DNA of 64,000 bases, taken from positions 372,001 to 436,000 of the forward strand of contig BCHS01000010.1 of the NCBI GenBank assembly GCA_039545275.1, given 5' to 3'. Of the stretch, positions 45,006 to 56,332 are shown piece after piece. The position numbers and the translations under genes were made by a program. The stretch comes from Pseudomicrostroma phylloplanum. Lineage: Eukaryota; Basidiomycota; Exobasidiomycetes; Microstromatales. The notes under the pieces were generated by a model. It was given only the letters and a program-made list of their open reading frames with translations. It did no database searches and was not told the DNA's origin. Position 1 is the first letter of the stretch. Every line of letters starts with the position of its first letter.

Positions 45006-45297
45006 ATGGTAAGTCCTTCAGCGTCATTCGCAACAGCAATTGGATTGTCACGCTGACTGACGTTCTCCATCCTTGGTCCTCTTCGCATAGGCTCTTCCTA
45101 TGCTCCCGTCGTCACGGACATCATGCCTCTCGCTGTGCTCGCAAGGCAATCGACTACTCTGGACTCTGCTCGCGCAGGACTTTAGACAACTCAACAACCT
45201 GCTCATGCGTCTCAAGACCCGTCCTCCTCGTCTGAAGTACAAGCCCCTCTCGACAGAGAACAACCAGATAAACTGGAAACGATACAGAGAAGCTTAG
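45006..45297 (+). CDS. Small spliced orphan protein, 69 aa, possibly mitochondrial
   Basis: Two exons: the ATG alone (45006-45008) followed by a GTAAGT donor, then 45091-45297 after a CATAG acceptor. A leader intron at 44828-44900 supports a real transcript. The product begins MALPMLPSSRTSCLSLCS and continues NRLLWTLLAQDFRQLNNLL, then a basic C-terminal part (RLKTRPPRLKYKP, INWKRYREA). The N-terminus lacks acidic residues and has Ser, Leu and Arg, so a mitochondrial destination is plausible, and the short basic product could be a mitochondrial ribosome component. I do not recognise the family. A start codon separated from the rest by an intron is unusual but seen in short fungal genes. Confidence 0.5.
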
Positions 45298-45316
45298 CAA
45301 ATAATCCTGCACAGGA

Positions 45317-46867
45317 ATGACAGATGTGACGTTAGGAAACAGCAGCTGGCTACTCCGTACAACATCGGTCTTCCAGGCGAAGGCCCTGCGCTTCAAGCGA
45401 GACTGGTCGAAAGCCGTGGTGACAGAGTTCGGCTCACCACAAGAGCACGAGATCAGGACACGGTCAGAATTCAAGGCTTTAGCCATGGCTGTCGATCGCC
45501 ATCATGCACCAGACACCAGTGCTCGAGATCAAATGATGGATCTTTCAGCCTTCAGAGGCTTGAAGTAATCCAGGAAGCCAGGTCAGCAAGACATGGACAG
45601 GCGATTACATCGACATCTCGCCCAAAAGAGGCTTGCAGGATTCGATGACACGGCATACATCAATTGGCTCAGTACAATGGTCGACCTCTTCGAGGACGAC
45701 TTTGCAAGCCAAGATCAACTGGACGCTCATCAAGGTGCAATCGATGTGGCACTGGGCCCTACACACACTCCAATCATCGTGAGAGTCGACAAGGACACGG
45801 CCGACTTCTTTCACCGCGCCTCCGCCGCTGGATCTTCAACTCAGGTCCAGCATTCGACTATGCCCGTGCCCTTCATCTGGCGACAGGTTAGGTGTTCCAC
45901 ACAATTGCCGACGTGGAGGCTCACTTACGTGTCAAGTACGACAGATGGCGAGAAAGCCTTACCACATCCAATCGGCGACCGTCGGCCTCATCAGCGCAGA
46001 CGACCAGTGCTGGGTGCCAACACCCGGAAGCACTTTCACTGTGCGAGAGCCAATGGCAACGAATACCGATACAGGGAGGCCTAAAAAGCTATGACTGTCG
46101 CCGGATACTGGACGTACCGCGATCCTACAGCAGCAGGAAAGGAGATTGACATGTCTGGCGTAACTGTGTGGATGTCGCGTGGACACAACTCAATTACGAC
46201 TATTGACCTTACTCTCTGCTGGCAGTGGATCACCATTGGACCCCGGGACCATGCCACTGGTCTGCCGATGCGGCCGCCTCGCGGCAAGGATGAAGGAATG
46301 GATCCTTTGGTCTTCACAGTCTCGGCGAGAAAGGTACACGGGCGTACGGCATACTATGGCTGGCGCACAGCTGTACCAGACACCTATGAGGACTTCAATC
46401 CTGCGGCCTGTAATGCCCTTGCGGAGCTTTGGCTCACGAATCTCCTCCGTGAAGGCGGCAAACGGCCAGTCTCTCTGATCGCTGGGGTATACCGGCGCAT
46501 CACGCCGATCATTGTCGGCAGACTGGTCGAAAACCTTCCCCTGGAGAGGAGGGAGCCGGTCGCGACGGCCCTGCTAGCCAACCGGCGGCAGGTGAGGTGG
46601 CGGGTCGACACACAGGAGACTAGGATGACGGTTAACTGCTTGAACGAGACGGAGGCGGCCTGTGTGACCAGGCGCCTCTATGGCTATGTCCAGAAGACAT
46701 CGAAGGAGGCCCCTTTGCACGCAGCAGAGAACCCTGATCCATGCCCGCTCCAGAGCTCTTGTAGCCTCTTGAAACAATCATTCGTAGAATTACCTTTGGA
46801 TGTAGACACTAATGATATCCAAGACTCCAATACAGCCCAATTGCATTTTTCCATTGTACAGAAGTGA
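45317..46867 (+). pseudogene. Probable decayed gene of unknown family, broken by stops and frameshifts
   Basis: One frame stays open over most of this stretch but is cut by TAA at 45566-45568 and TAA at 46082-46084. Between about 45810 and 46090 the protein-like signal moves to other frames: FNSGPAFDYARALHLATG, then after a TAG VFHTIADVEAHLRVKYDRW, then SADDQCWVPTPGSTFTV. It returns to the first frame as a 258-codon open segment (46091-46867) with ordered-looking sequence such as GRTAYYGWRTAVPDTYEDF and AELWLTNLLREGG. No GTGAGT-type donors, which mark other introns in this window, explain the breaks. I read this as a pseudogene, or a lineage-specific gene with sequencing errors. The family is not recognised and no transposase or endonuclease motif was seen. 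Confidence 0.45.
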
Positions 46868-46919
46868 CTTGCAACCATGATCGCAATTGCACCGATAACC
46901 ATACGTTCCCCCATGCGTG

Positions 46920-48513
46920 TCACCAAGCCGCGCTCATCCCCGCCCCACCCATCCCTGCACCGGCACCACCATAGCCAGCAAAGTCCCCCACACTGACAAT
47001 ACTCGCATCGCTCCTCTCGTCTGAGCTCGGGCTGCGACTCCCGCTGCCTGCTGCACCATCATCAGCATCGCTGACCAGTGAAGCAGAGGAGTCGGAGAGA
47101 TCCTCATCGGACTCGTCTTCGTGTGTGAGAGTTGGCGCTCGTGTCTTGCCTTTGCCTTTCCCCTTGAGCTTGCCTTTAGAGCGTGGAGTACGCTGAGAGG
47201 AGCGACGAGCAATACCTTTGCGCTTCGTACCCCTCGAGGCGTCCGCACCACCACCACCTCCAGCGCGAGAACCAGGAGGAGCACCCGTTGCGTCGTGCTG
47301 CAGGAGGTCTTCTATATCCCTATCGCCGCTGTCCTGCAGAGAGAGCGAAGGGTCGGCTTCAATGTCCTTCTCTTCCTGGCGCGGGTTGCGATGCCGCTGT
47401 GACGGCGGACGGCGGGGCGTGGTGTGTGTGCTTGCTGGGTGGTGCGAGCGGGAGCGGGCGGAGCGACGTAGAGTGGCTTTGCTGGTTGGGTTGTCTTCTA
47501 CGTAGAGCATGAGCTGCGAAGTAGGCGGGGTGGAGAGTGTTCAGTATGAAGGTCGTGCGACCTCCTGCTGCTCGACCTCTGGCGACTTACATTGATGACA
47601 CCGCTGTCCAGCGACTTGATCGGCAGTATCGTTGCTCCCTCTTCTCCCTCCGCACCATCCTCACCGTCCTTCCCCCTCCGCCTCCTCGCCCTCAACTGGC
47701 TCCCACTCCCATTCATCTCCTCATCCCCGTCCCCATCTCCACCCCTATCCCTCGGAAAGAATCCCTCTCGATCATCCGCAGGCACCCACATCCCCTCATC
47801 AGGCTGATTTAAGTCCTCTCCCTGCGGACCAACCCTACACCCCTCCCTCGCAAGCACCATGATCGCAAACTCCAAATCCTCCTCCTCCGGAACCCCCTCC
47901 AATCCCGCCTCACACACCCCCAACTTCATCAAAAACCCTCGAAAAACAGCAGAGAGTTCCCGAAATGTGACGTTATCCCGTATGCTTAAGTCGCGATCTG
48001 CGCGCGGGATAGAGTGAGGGCCTTCGAGGAGGTAGGAGAGACGGAAGACGTACCGCTCTAGGAAGACGCCAGTGGAGGCGCTCTTCAGCACCAGGAGCAC
48101 CTGGGAGACACGCGAGGCGCGGACCTCGGACCGGATAGAGGAGAGGACCGTACTGAGGTATTCGTTCAAGCCTGGGTGCCGGGAGCGGTACACTGGGTGA
48201 GAGTAGAGGCGGTGCAACTTGAAGATCTCTGTGAGAACGGGAGCAGGGGAGAGTAGATCAGGAGAACCGTCCCTCAGTCCGTCATTGTGGCACTTGAAGC
48301 CCGAGACTCACCAGGCGGATACACCCCACGTATATACAAGATCGTATGGAAGGCAGCCTCGAGGAACTGCACAATGGCGTCGATCGTCTCGTTGTACGTC
48401 AGCTCCGAGTCCTCGATCCCATCGCGTGCACCAGCATTAGACGATGGCCCTGCGCCTGCTCCTGGAGCAGCGGCAGAGGCAGAGGTAGCTCTTCCCTTGC
48501 CCTTGTCCATCAT
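46920..48513 (-). CDS. REV7: HORMA-domain protein Rev7/MAD2L2 with long C-terminal extension
   Basis: Three exons on the minus strand: 48513-48312, 48228-47591, 47513-46920, giving 477 aa. Two adjacent ATGs (48513 and 48510) are both usable. The HORMA fold begins after an Ala/Gly-rich 35-residue leader: IVQFLEAAFHTILYIRGVYP then EIFKLHRLYSHPVYRSRHP, as in human MAD2L2. The seat-belt part ends with ILPIKSLDSGVINLMLYVED. An acidic Gly/Asp-rich insert lies inside the seat belt, and about 190 residues of Lys-, Ser- and Gly-rich tail follow (KLKGKGKGK; DESDEDLSDSS). Known role: accessory subunit of DNA polymerase zeta in translesion synthesis. Human MAD2L2 is 211 aa, so the extensions more than double it. 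Hop1 is less likely because there is no zinc finger. Confidence 0.85.
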
Positions 48514-48827
48514 GGCGGGACTCCAGTAGCAGCTTAAATTCGCGCAAGAGGAGGAGCAGCGACGAGGAGGGAATACTTGAGGAGGGTAGCCGGAATCGGG
48601 TGCACAGACAGACAGACGGAAAGGGCTCGGATTGTGGCGGAAGCGGGGAAATTGGCACAGTCGCGTGGCAGTGATGTCGCCTGACGGGTGACAAGACACG
48701 CAGAAGGAAGTCACAGCTTAAAAGCTCACAGCTCTGCGATGCGATGGTGATGGGATTGTACGATTGCTGTCCGGAGCTTTCACTGCTCGATGGTCGACGT
48801 CTATGTTCTGTTCTTGTCTTTCTCCCA

Positions 48828-50177
48828 TCAATCCGCCCTCTTCCCCTTCTTGGCGCTACTGGCTCCAATATCTCCATCGTCCCCACCATCCTCCTCTCCA
48901 CTCGAAGGCCACTCTGGCTCCTCTTCCTGCTTCTTATTGGAAAGCGCGATCGGCGTCGTGGCTGCCTTTGCTGCCGAGGCCCGCAGCGGCTCGTCGTCAT
49001 CCGGAGCTTGGAAGACCAGCTCGGGTGGGGGAGCAGGAGCAGACGGCCTTGACTGGGGAGCCAGACCTGCGTTGCCTGGACCTGTAGACGGCCCGCCATT
49101 GGCATTGGCCGAGGTGGTCGTGTTCCCACTTGCTGACCTGCCTGCCATGCGCTGGTCTAGGGCTTTGAGAGCCATCGCTCTCCTGCGCTCCGCCTCGGCC
49201 CTGGCTGTCGTCCCACCGCCTCCACTCGGCCCTCCCTCTTGCCCTCCTTCAAATTCGAGATCTCCAGGGATGTACTCGTAGTGGTACCTTGGGATGATGT
49301 GGAACCTTGCAAACAGTCCGTGCAGGAAGGTTGTCCCGATGCCGAGGGGCTTGTGCACAAAGGGCGGGAACCACAGGACGAATGCGAACGTCTCGCTGCG
49401 ATCGCCCCTTGTGCCGTTCTCGGGGTTGTACCGGTAGAAGCGCAGGTAGACCCACGAGATGAGCCAGCCGAATTGGATGAGGATGAAGGGGGAGGTGAAG
49501 CCAAGAACGCAGGTGATATTGGAGAAGGTGACGTAAAGCATGGGCAGGTCGCGCACTCGCATGGGAGGCAGCTTACCGCCTAGGAGGTGGACCTGGTGAT
49601 CTGGAATTAGCTGAGTCAGGGCGACGAGGAAGGCTACTTGCAGAGCTTCAAGGCCGTGGTATTGTGTTCCGTAGCTGCGATGGTGGGAGGGCGATGTAAC
49701 GGGAAATCAGTCAGAGCCCTCGACTTACATGACTCGCCCGCTTGCAACTCACAAGGCAGTCTCGCTCCCCAGGACGATGTACAACAAGGTCGCCAGACCC
49801 CACGCGATGATGTTTGACCCCACCACTACAATCAGAGTGAACCTAGCAAATTCAATGGCCCCCCATATCCTCTCTAGATACCTGCCTGCCAGCGGCAGTG
49901 TGATGATGGTGATGAGGAACTCGATGAAGGTCGTCTCGCATAGACCGGAAGTGACGAGTGTCCATGGGTACCAGAAGGACACGCCAGGGACGAGGACCAG
50001 CCAAGGAAAGGCAATGGCCGAGTCGGTCTTTGAGAAGCTAAAGTAGTGGACCTTCTCCTCTGTCCTGAACACCCTCAGCAGGAAGAGGGTGGCAGAGAAT
50101 ACGATCACCAGGAGTGAGAGAGTCCGTGTTGCCAATGGCAGGGACAGGACCGATGATGTGAAGTTGATGACTGCCAT
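48828..50177 (-). CDS. TMEM115/YOL107W-family rhomboid-like Golgi membrane protein
   Basis: Two exons on the minus strand, 50177-49753 and 49674-48828, giving 423 aa. Five to six hydrophobic segments are visible: LSLLVIVFSATLFLL, FIEFLITIITLPLAG, FTLIVVVGSNIIAWGLATLL, ALQVAFLVALTQL, LYVTFSNITCVLGF and FILIQFGWLISWVYLRF. The GRYLERIWGAIEFARF motif and the ALTQLIPDHQV segment match the DUF1751/TMEM115 family. The last 170 residues are cytosolic, Gly/Ala/Ser-rich, ending in an acidic and Lys-rich tail. Human TMEM115 is a Golgi protein implicated in retrograde transport and glycosylation; the fungal role is inferred. It is 314 bp upstream of REV7 on the same strand. Confidence 0.88.
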
Positions 50178-51099
50178 GCTGCAAGTGAGGTCTATGGGTG
50201 GAGGGATAGGCAGTCTGTCTCACTTTATGTTGCCTGATCCGCCTTCAGGCTGCTCGCTGAGCCAGAGGTACGACTGTGACAGGGTAGGCCAGACGATGGC
50301 TTCCTTCCTGTATGAGCGCGTACAGAGGAAGAGGACGAAGTGTTGGTCTGGAAGCCGAGGTGGTATCGTCCCTTAGAGTTCGCGCCTGTCACTGATCGAC
50401 TCGTCCCCTCGCCTGGACAGCCGAGTTTTCCTCCGTCGCGAGTCAGGCGCACGGCAAGACTGCCCGCGTCACGCCAGAGCCAGAGCCAGAGTCGTCCGCC
50501 TGGCTGACTGCCCGCCCACTCGCTCGCTCGCCTGGCTGCGTCTGCCCTCTGCCTCTCTCTGCCTTTGCCCCGCTCCCGCTCTTCACCTTGGGTCAGTCGT
50601 CTTAGGCTACCCATCCAATCCTACCATCCTCGCCATCCTCACCACATCTCACCTCAGCCATCCTCACCAATCTACCCTTAACATCGGCGTATCGGCTTCG
50701 AACGCGCTCTTCGCTCTATCCTGCCACTCCCCACGTTAGCCATCCGCTTCCATCACGTCCGGCAGCGAGCGCAGAGCAGTGACCTTAGTCCACGCTCGCA
50801 TTCGATATCTTCTCCCTCTCTCCTCCCCGTCTGCACATCAGACGAGTCGGCGAGCCGTCCTCGACCTCTATAGCTTGGCGCCAACGCTCAATGTTGTCGT
50901 CCCTGACAACGACCGATTCATTCCTCTCATCATCATCATCCTCGTCGTCCTGAATCTGTCTCTGTTCTCTCATCTCCAAGCTCAGTCTCAACCATCTGCA
51001 GGCCCGTCTCGACTAGACCTCTAAACCAATTGGACATACGGAGACAACCCAGATAGCATCGTTTCCCTTCCATCCAGCCTTGCATTGCCCTTCGCGACA
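50178..51099. other. Divergent intergenic region between the TMEM115-like and TBL1-type genes
   Basis: These 920 bp separate two start codons. It is rich in CT and CA on the plus strand from 50600 to 51090 and probably holds both promoters. A CTGGCGTGACG-type GC-rich segment and repeated CGCTCG units occur near 50515-50530. No coding region is supported. Confidence 0.45.
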
Positions 51100-53931
51100 A
51101 TGTCGAGTATCAACTCGACGGCGGAGGTCAATCTGCTCATCTATCACTACCTCAAGGAATCAGGTGAGTAGACGCCGACACGGAGGGGCTGGAGTCATGG
51201 GCTTCACCCTGGCTGATGGATGTAGGCAGGTCGCAAAAGTCAAGATCGCTGACGTCTTCCGTACATCTTCCATCCTCTCCTCCCGCGTCCTGCTCATACA
51301 CCAGACTTCCGCCATGCTTGCTTCTCGTTACGACATGAAAGCAGACTGGATGAGGAACCACTAAGCAAAGAGGCAGTCGTCGAACCGGGGAGGCTATTGA
51401 AGATTCTACAAAAGGGACTGGTGTACATGGCCGTCGAGGCCCACGTCAATCCCGTGAGTTGCTGCAGTCAGAGTTGGCAGGAGGGCCAAACATGGACGTG
51501 GATGCAGACATTTCCGATTGTTGAGAGCAATCGTAGCCTGCAGGAGAGTTACATACTTACTGACACTCCCTTGTCTATTTAATTCTGCCAGGACGGATCA
51601 GAGAAGGCATGTTCGGCTCCTTTCCATCTAATCGGTCCTCCTCACGTCTGTGACGGTAAGGCTCGGCGACAACCCTCAGCGCAACCAGAGCCTCAGCGTC
51701 TGACACCAGAGCCGCGGCCAGAGGTCGTCTCCTCCCACATCGAGGCTGCTTCGCAGACCGATCCTGTTCAATTGCGGAGAGCTTCGAGCAGAGCTCCATC
51801 GCCGATCGACAGTCGGCCAAACGGCAAGCATACGGCTTCGAATGTAGCATCATCATCAAAGAACAAGCTGGACGCCGAGGAGCCTGTAGAGGCGAGCACG
51901 TCGAAGAGGAAGGCATCTGCCAGCAACGGCTCTTCGAGAGAGGAGAAGCGTTCCAAGAAGACAGCAGCGGAGGAGCCCGACTCTACTGGAGCCAGCTCTT
52001 CAGCGAAACGGCTGCCCAATGGAGCGAGACATCAAGATACGGAGGAGAAGGGAGAAGATGAGGAAGGAGATGTTACTCCCCGCTTAACAGCAACTGCTCA
52101 GAATGGCAAAGCCAGTAGTCCTTCACCGCCGAACAAGGCGAAGGGCAAAAAGGCAAGCGAAGTGGCAGCGGGCGGCAAGGTTGGCAGCAAGACTGCTAGC
52201 AGCTCCAAGAAGAGCAAGAAGAAGAAGCAGAAGCGTAGCGGGACGGTTGAGAATGAGGACGACGAAGATGCGGCGACAAGATCTGACGCCGAGGAGGTCT
52301 CGACGTCCAAGAATCCTCGCAAAGTAGCTGGCGCTGCGATTGCCAGCACTTCGTCTCAGCCAACTGCCCCACCTCTCACAGGCAAGGCGAAGGGCAAGGA
52401 GATCGCAAGCGACGACATCACCACTCTCGTTGGTCATTCTGCAGAAGTCTTCTCTTCTGCTTGGAATCCTACCGTTCCAGGCCTAATCGCATCGGCAGGT
52501 GGAGACGCTACTGTACGGATTTGGGATCTGCCGGCAAAGGGCGCATCACCAGATGCGCCGGCTATCTGCAAGCACCTGCCTACAACTCACGCCAAGGACG
52601 TCTCTGCGCTGGAATGGAACCCTGATGGTACTCTTCTCGCTAGCGGGTCCTACGATGGTATCCTCCGTCTGTGGACTCCGCAAGGTGATTTACATCTCGT
52701 GATGTCGATGCATCAAGGACCCATCTTCAGCGTCAAGTGGAACCGCAAGGGCACTATGCTGCTCACGAGCTCGGCTGACGGAACAGCGATTGTCTGGGAC
52801 CTCTCGTCCGGCAAAGTGCGGCAACAGTTCCCTGTTCACTCGGACGGAGTGCTAGACGTTGACTGGCTGGTGAACAGTCGGTCTCAGGGTCCCTCGAGTA
52901 CCCGCAACGACATGACCTTCGCCACTGCATCTGCAGACAACAGCATCAATCTCTGCCGGGTCGGAGAGATGAAGCCTATTCGGACACTGAGAGGGCATGA
53001 TGACGAGGTCAATGCGCTCAGATTCGATGCCAGTCAAACGCTCCTCGCTAGCGCTTCTGACGACAAGACGACCAGGATATGGAGCATCGATGGGAACGTC
53101 CTGGGCGACTCATCCGCTGAGCCTTCGTCAAGACCGAAGCGAGGTTCTGCAGGCTTGCCGAAAGGAAGAGGTGGTTCAGTAGCTCTCGATGCTTCAGCAT
53201 CCATGGACGTTGACAATCGGTCTGACGAAGACGACACTGCTGCCGAGATGCGCGTTGGCTCGAGTAACTCTGGCTCCCTCGACAAGAACGGCAAAGCCAT
53301 CTGTCAGTTCGTCCTCACCGGTCATACGAAGGAGATCTACAATCTGCAATGGGCTCCTACAGGACCTGGTACCCCGCAACCCAGCCAGCCTCGCATGCTT
53401 GCGACGGCCTCCTTTGACAAGACTGCGCGTATCTGGAACGCCGAAGATGGGACGTGCTTGAGAGTGATAGAGGAACACTCCGATTGCGTCTACTCGGTCT
53501 GCTGGAGCCCGGATGCCAGGTTCCTCGCTACGGGCAGTATCGACCGGAAAGTCCTTGTGAACCGAGTCAAAGACGGGGGGGTCGTCAAAGCGTACGTGGC
53601 GGGCGGTCCCGTGTTCGATGTCACCTGGCACGTCTCGCAGCCAAACGCCAGCTCGAGCGGGGTAGCTGGTATCAAGGGTGAAGCGGCTGCTGAGGAAGGA
53701 GAGGGTAGTGAAGCTGCCAAGCGAGCCAAGAGTGGAGGCGCGGCACCTGCAAAGGGCAACGCGGCCGCTCCGTCCAATGGCAGCCCTAGTGGTGGTACAC
53801 ACCAGCTGGGCATCAGTCAAGCCGACAAGCGGCTGACCATCCTGGATCTTGGCCGGCTAGAGGAGGAGGATGAGGGCGAACAGGCTGGCGAGCAAGCGAC
53901 ACAAGGCGACAAGACGAAGATGGAGGAATGA
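51100..53931 (+). CDS. LisH-WD40 co-repressor subunit (TBL1/TBL1XR1, yeast Sif2 type)
   Basis: Three exons: 51100-51163, 51305-51453, 51592-53931, giving 850 aa. The N-terminus is a LisH motif, VNLLIYHYLKES continuing after the intron with DFRHACFSLRHESRL. A further helical segment GRLLKILQKGLVYMAVEAHV corresponds to the F-box-like region of TBL1. A disordered linker of about 230 residues, rich in Lys, Glu, Ser and Ala, is longer than usual. WD40 repeats then run from about 280: LVGHSAEVFSSAWNPT, AKDVSALEWNPDGTLLASGS, SADGTAIVWDL, LRGHDDEVNALRFDAS, TKEIYNLQWAPTG and HSDCVYSVCWSPDARFL. Known role: scaffold of histone-deacetylase co-repressor complexes (SMRT/NCoR in animals, Set3C in yeast). 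A nuclear function is inferred. Confidence 0.93.
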
Positions 53932-54509
53932 GACGATTGGCCGTAGGACCGGATGGAGCTTCAAGATCACCTCTCTCCTTTTGCTTCTGATGGAGACTCC
54001 GAGCATTCCTCCTCCCTCTCACTGCCTCCTCACTCCTCCTCCTTTCTTCTTGCCTCTCGCTTACGCACGCCGATCTCTATCTCGGCTCCTGCTCCTCTCA
54101 TCCTCTGTCCACGGGAGCCTAGACTTCGACTTTCCCTCTCATGTACTATCAGCCTACCGACTTTCGAACAATGTGGTGTATGGTTCAAGGAAGAGAAAGG
54201 GGGAAGACGGGAATAGGCTAGGCTAGGCTGGGAAGATCAATACCGAGAAGATGGAAAATCGATGTACCAAATGTTGTTCTAAATGTTGTTGGAATTCAAA
54301 CAGTTTCAGAATTGCCATTGTCCTTGCTGCTGCTCGTGCTGCTGCTGCTGCTGCTGCTTCTGTCGCTGACTGCTGGAGACGGAGGCTGTCTGTCTGTTCA
54401 CAGTATGGCAACGAGCTCCTCGCTACTTGGGTTTGGGGTATTGGGCGAAGGCAGGGTCGAATGGTATGCTAGACGTAGCAGCACATAGAAGGCGGCGAGG
54501 CGACTTGCC
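53932..54509. other. Convergent intergenic region
   Basis: These 580 bp lie between the 3' ends of the TBL1-type gene and the RRM gene. It contains a triple TAGGC microrepeat near 54216-54230 and a CTG-rich repeat. No gene is seen. Confidence 0.45.
54325..54358 (+). repeat. Interrupted (CTG)n trinucleotide repeat
   Basis: TGCTGCTGCT, one CGT interruption, then seven further GCT units. It lies in non-coding DNA between two convergent genes, so it is not a poly-amino-acid tract in any accepted gene. Confidence 0.85.
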
Positions 54510-55483
54510 TCACGGGGGAGGTGCCGGACCTGGTGCGTCGTCGTCGTCCGAGTCTGAGTCGGCCATATCCATCGCAGCTGCGCAGAAAGACGGAGCAAGG
54601 GCAAGGACATACGTCAGTCGGCCAATACGAACGAACAGACCTTTTACCTGGCGGCAGTACTCACTCTCTTCTTCCTCCTCTTCCTCTTCTTCTGCTTGCT
54701 TCTGCCCTTCATCAGCCCCTTCAATCTTCCTCAATTTGCTCTTCGGCTCCCCCGCATCCTCCTCTTCCTCATCACTACTCTCCTCCTCCTCTTCCTCCTC
54801 TCCATCCACCACCTCGCCCCTCTGTCTCGCCTCCTCTCTCGCGCGCTTCTTCTCCCTGCCTCTCTGGTCTGCCTGAGCAGAGGATACGGTCACCTTGTTC
54901 TTGCTAGAGGCTGAAGGACCGGCGACAGAAGCAAGGAGGGAGGGGTCGAAGAGAGCTTCGGGGCCTTTCTCGAGGATGATGGTGGCTTTGCTTTGGGAGT
55001 GGGCGTAGTCGATTGCCTGAGCAGGAGGGGGAGGGACACGGCGATAGCCGTCAGCTCCAACAGTTCTCATTCTCTCTTACTATTGAATCATGAGTCCACG
55101 TCTTACTCACAATACTCCTATCGTAGAACTCAAACCCATCCAGAGCTCTCCGAGCCGCCGTCGCACTGCTGAGATCACTGAATACAACGAATGCCCGCCC
55201 CCTCATCCCGTCTGTTCGCGTGGCGACAATGTCGATGACCTTGCCATAGGTGGAGAAGAGCGAGTAGAGTTGCCGGCGGAGCTCTACAGTAACAAGGGTT
55301 AGGTCAAGGGCCGGAGGGCCGGAGAAGGAGAGGGTGAGTTGCACTGTAATAGCTGCTACTGCTGACTGGCTATACCCGCAAGAGCTGCTCACCTGGCTTC
55401 TTTGTCTTTGTGTTGAGGTTCCGAACATATAGGGATGTGTTTGGCTGCGAGCCTGTAGATGTGGAAGCTACTGCGCTCGTCAT
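54510..55483 (-). CDS. U1A/U2B''-type snRNP protein with a single RRM
   Basis: Four exons on the minus strand: 55483-55393, 55283-55111, 55016-54665, 54577-54510, giving 227 aa. The RRM at about 17-95 has RNP2 SLYVRNLN, then KKPELRRQLYSLFSTYGKV, RNP1 RGRAFVVF, and ATAARRALDGFEFYDRS with AIDYAHSQSKA. This order is that of U1A/U2B'' proteins. The remaining part is charged: EKKRAREEARQRG, a long Glu run and a C-terminal MADSDSDDDD with APGPAPPP. There is no second RRM, as in yeast Msl1. Known role: binds stem-loops of U2 (or U1) snRNA in the spliceosome; which of the two cannot be decided here. Introns 2 and 3 have GTGAGT donors, intron 1 GTGAGC. Confidence 0.88.
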
Positions 55484-56332
55484 ACTGGACGAGTGTGTGG
55501 ATCAGGAGAGCGATGCGGGGATGGTTGGTGGTATATGCGGGACGAGCGATGTTCGCGAGAAGGTATGCCTGTCCTGTCCGATCCACTCGTGCATCGGAAC
55601 GGAGGCGAAGGTAAGGCTCGGATCCGAGTGGTGTCGCTTGCGACCGCGGCAGGAACGGAATCTCCCTCGCCTCCTCCTGCGGGCGGATGGATCCCGCGCG
55701 CAGTGATGCGACGCCTGAGCGGCTTCGGACGTTGGGCGCGAGCTCGAGGGAAGGGAGGCCGAGTGAGGCAGCAGGCATCGAATCGAGTGGCCTTGGGAAT
55801 CTCAAATCTCATCCTACGCACCACCATCAACCTCATCCTCCTCATCTTCCTCCCCGCACCACCCACCAACCTCAACACAAGCGTGAGTATCACTACTGGC
55901 CATACAAGAGGCGGATGCTACTCGACATGGGAGAAACAGAAGAGGAAGGCAGATGGCTGGAAGGATGGTGAAGCGAGGGAACGAGAGGCGAAGAGATGTG
56001 GCATCTTCGCAGCGAGAGGAAGAGCAATGCAGGGCAAGGAGCTGTTGGATGATGGACTAGGCAATGGCATGGCGAGACGCTAGAAGGATGGACGGTGTGG
56101 GTAGGAGATCAAAGGGGTCATCACGATCTCATAGAGGGATGAGCTGATCGCAGCAAATGTGGCTCGCATTGGAACTGGGGGTCCAGCCAGCCGAGGACGG
56201 ATGGTGATGGGGCTCTCTGCGGCCTCGAGAAGGGCAGACTGCTCTACTATCGAAGTAGCGTTGCCGAGTAGCGTAACAGATCGCTGACCTCAAACACTAC
56301 CCATCTCCTATCCGCGAATTGTAGACCTCAAT
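55484..56332. other. Divergent promoter region with RPS5 leader intron
   Basis: These 850 bp separate the RRM gene and RPS5. On the plus strand a CT/CA-rich segment at 55790-55880 ends in AAGC followed by GTGAGTATC (55883), and CGTAACAG at about 56280 offers a matching acceptor. I infer a leader intron of about 400 bp, common for ribosomal protein genes. The intron interior has an open frame without coding character. I looked for a snoRNA and saw only weak C-box-like (ATGATGG) and D-box-like (CTGA) matches. Confidence 0.5.

Noticed and set aside
55883..56280. C/D-box snoRNA inside the RPS5 leader intron
   Set aside because: The C-box-like and D-box-like motifs are imperfect, and no terminal stem or guide pairing could be seen.
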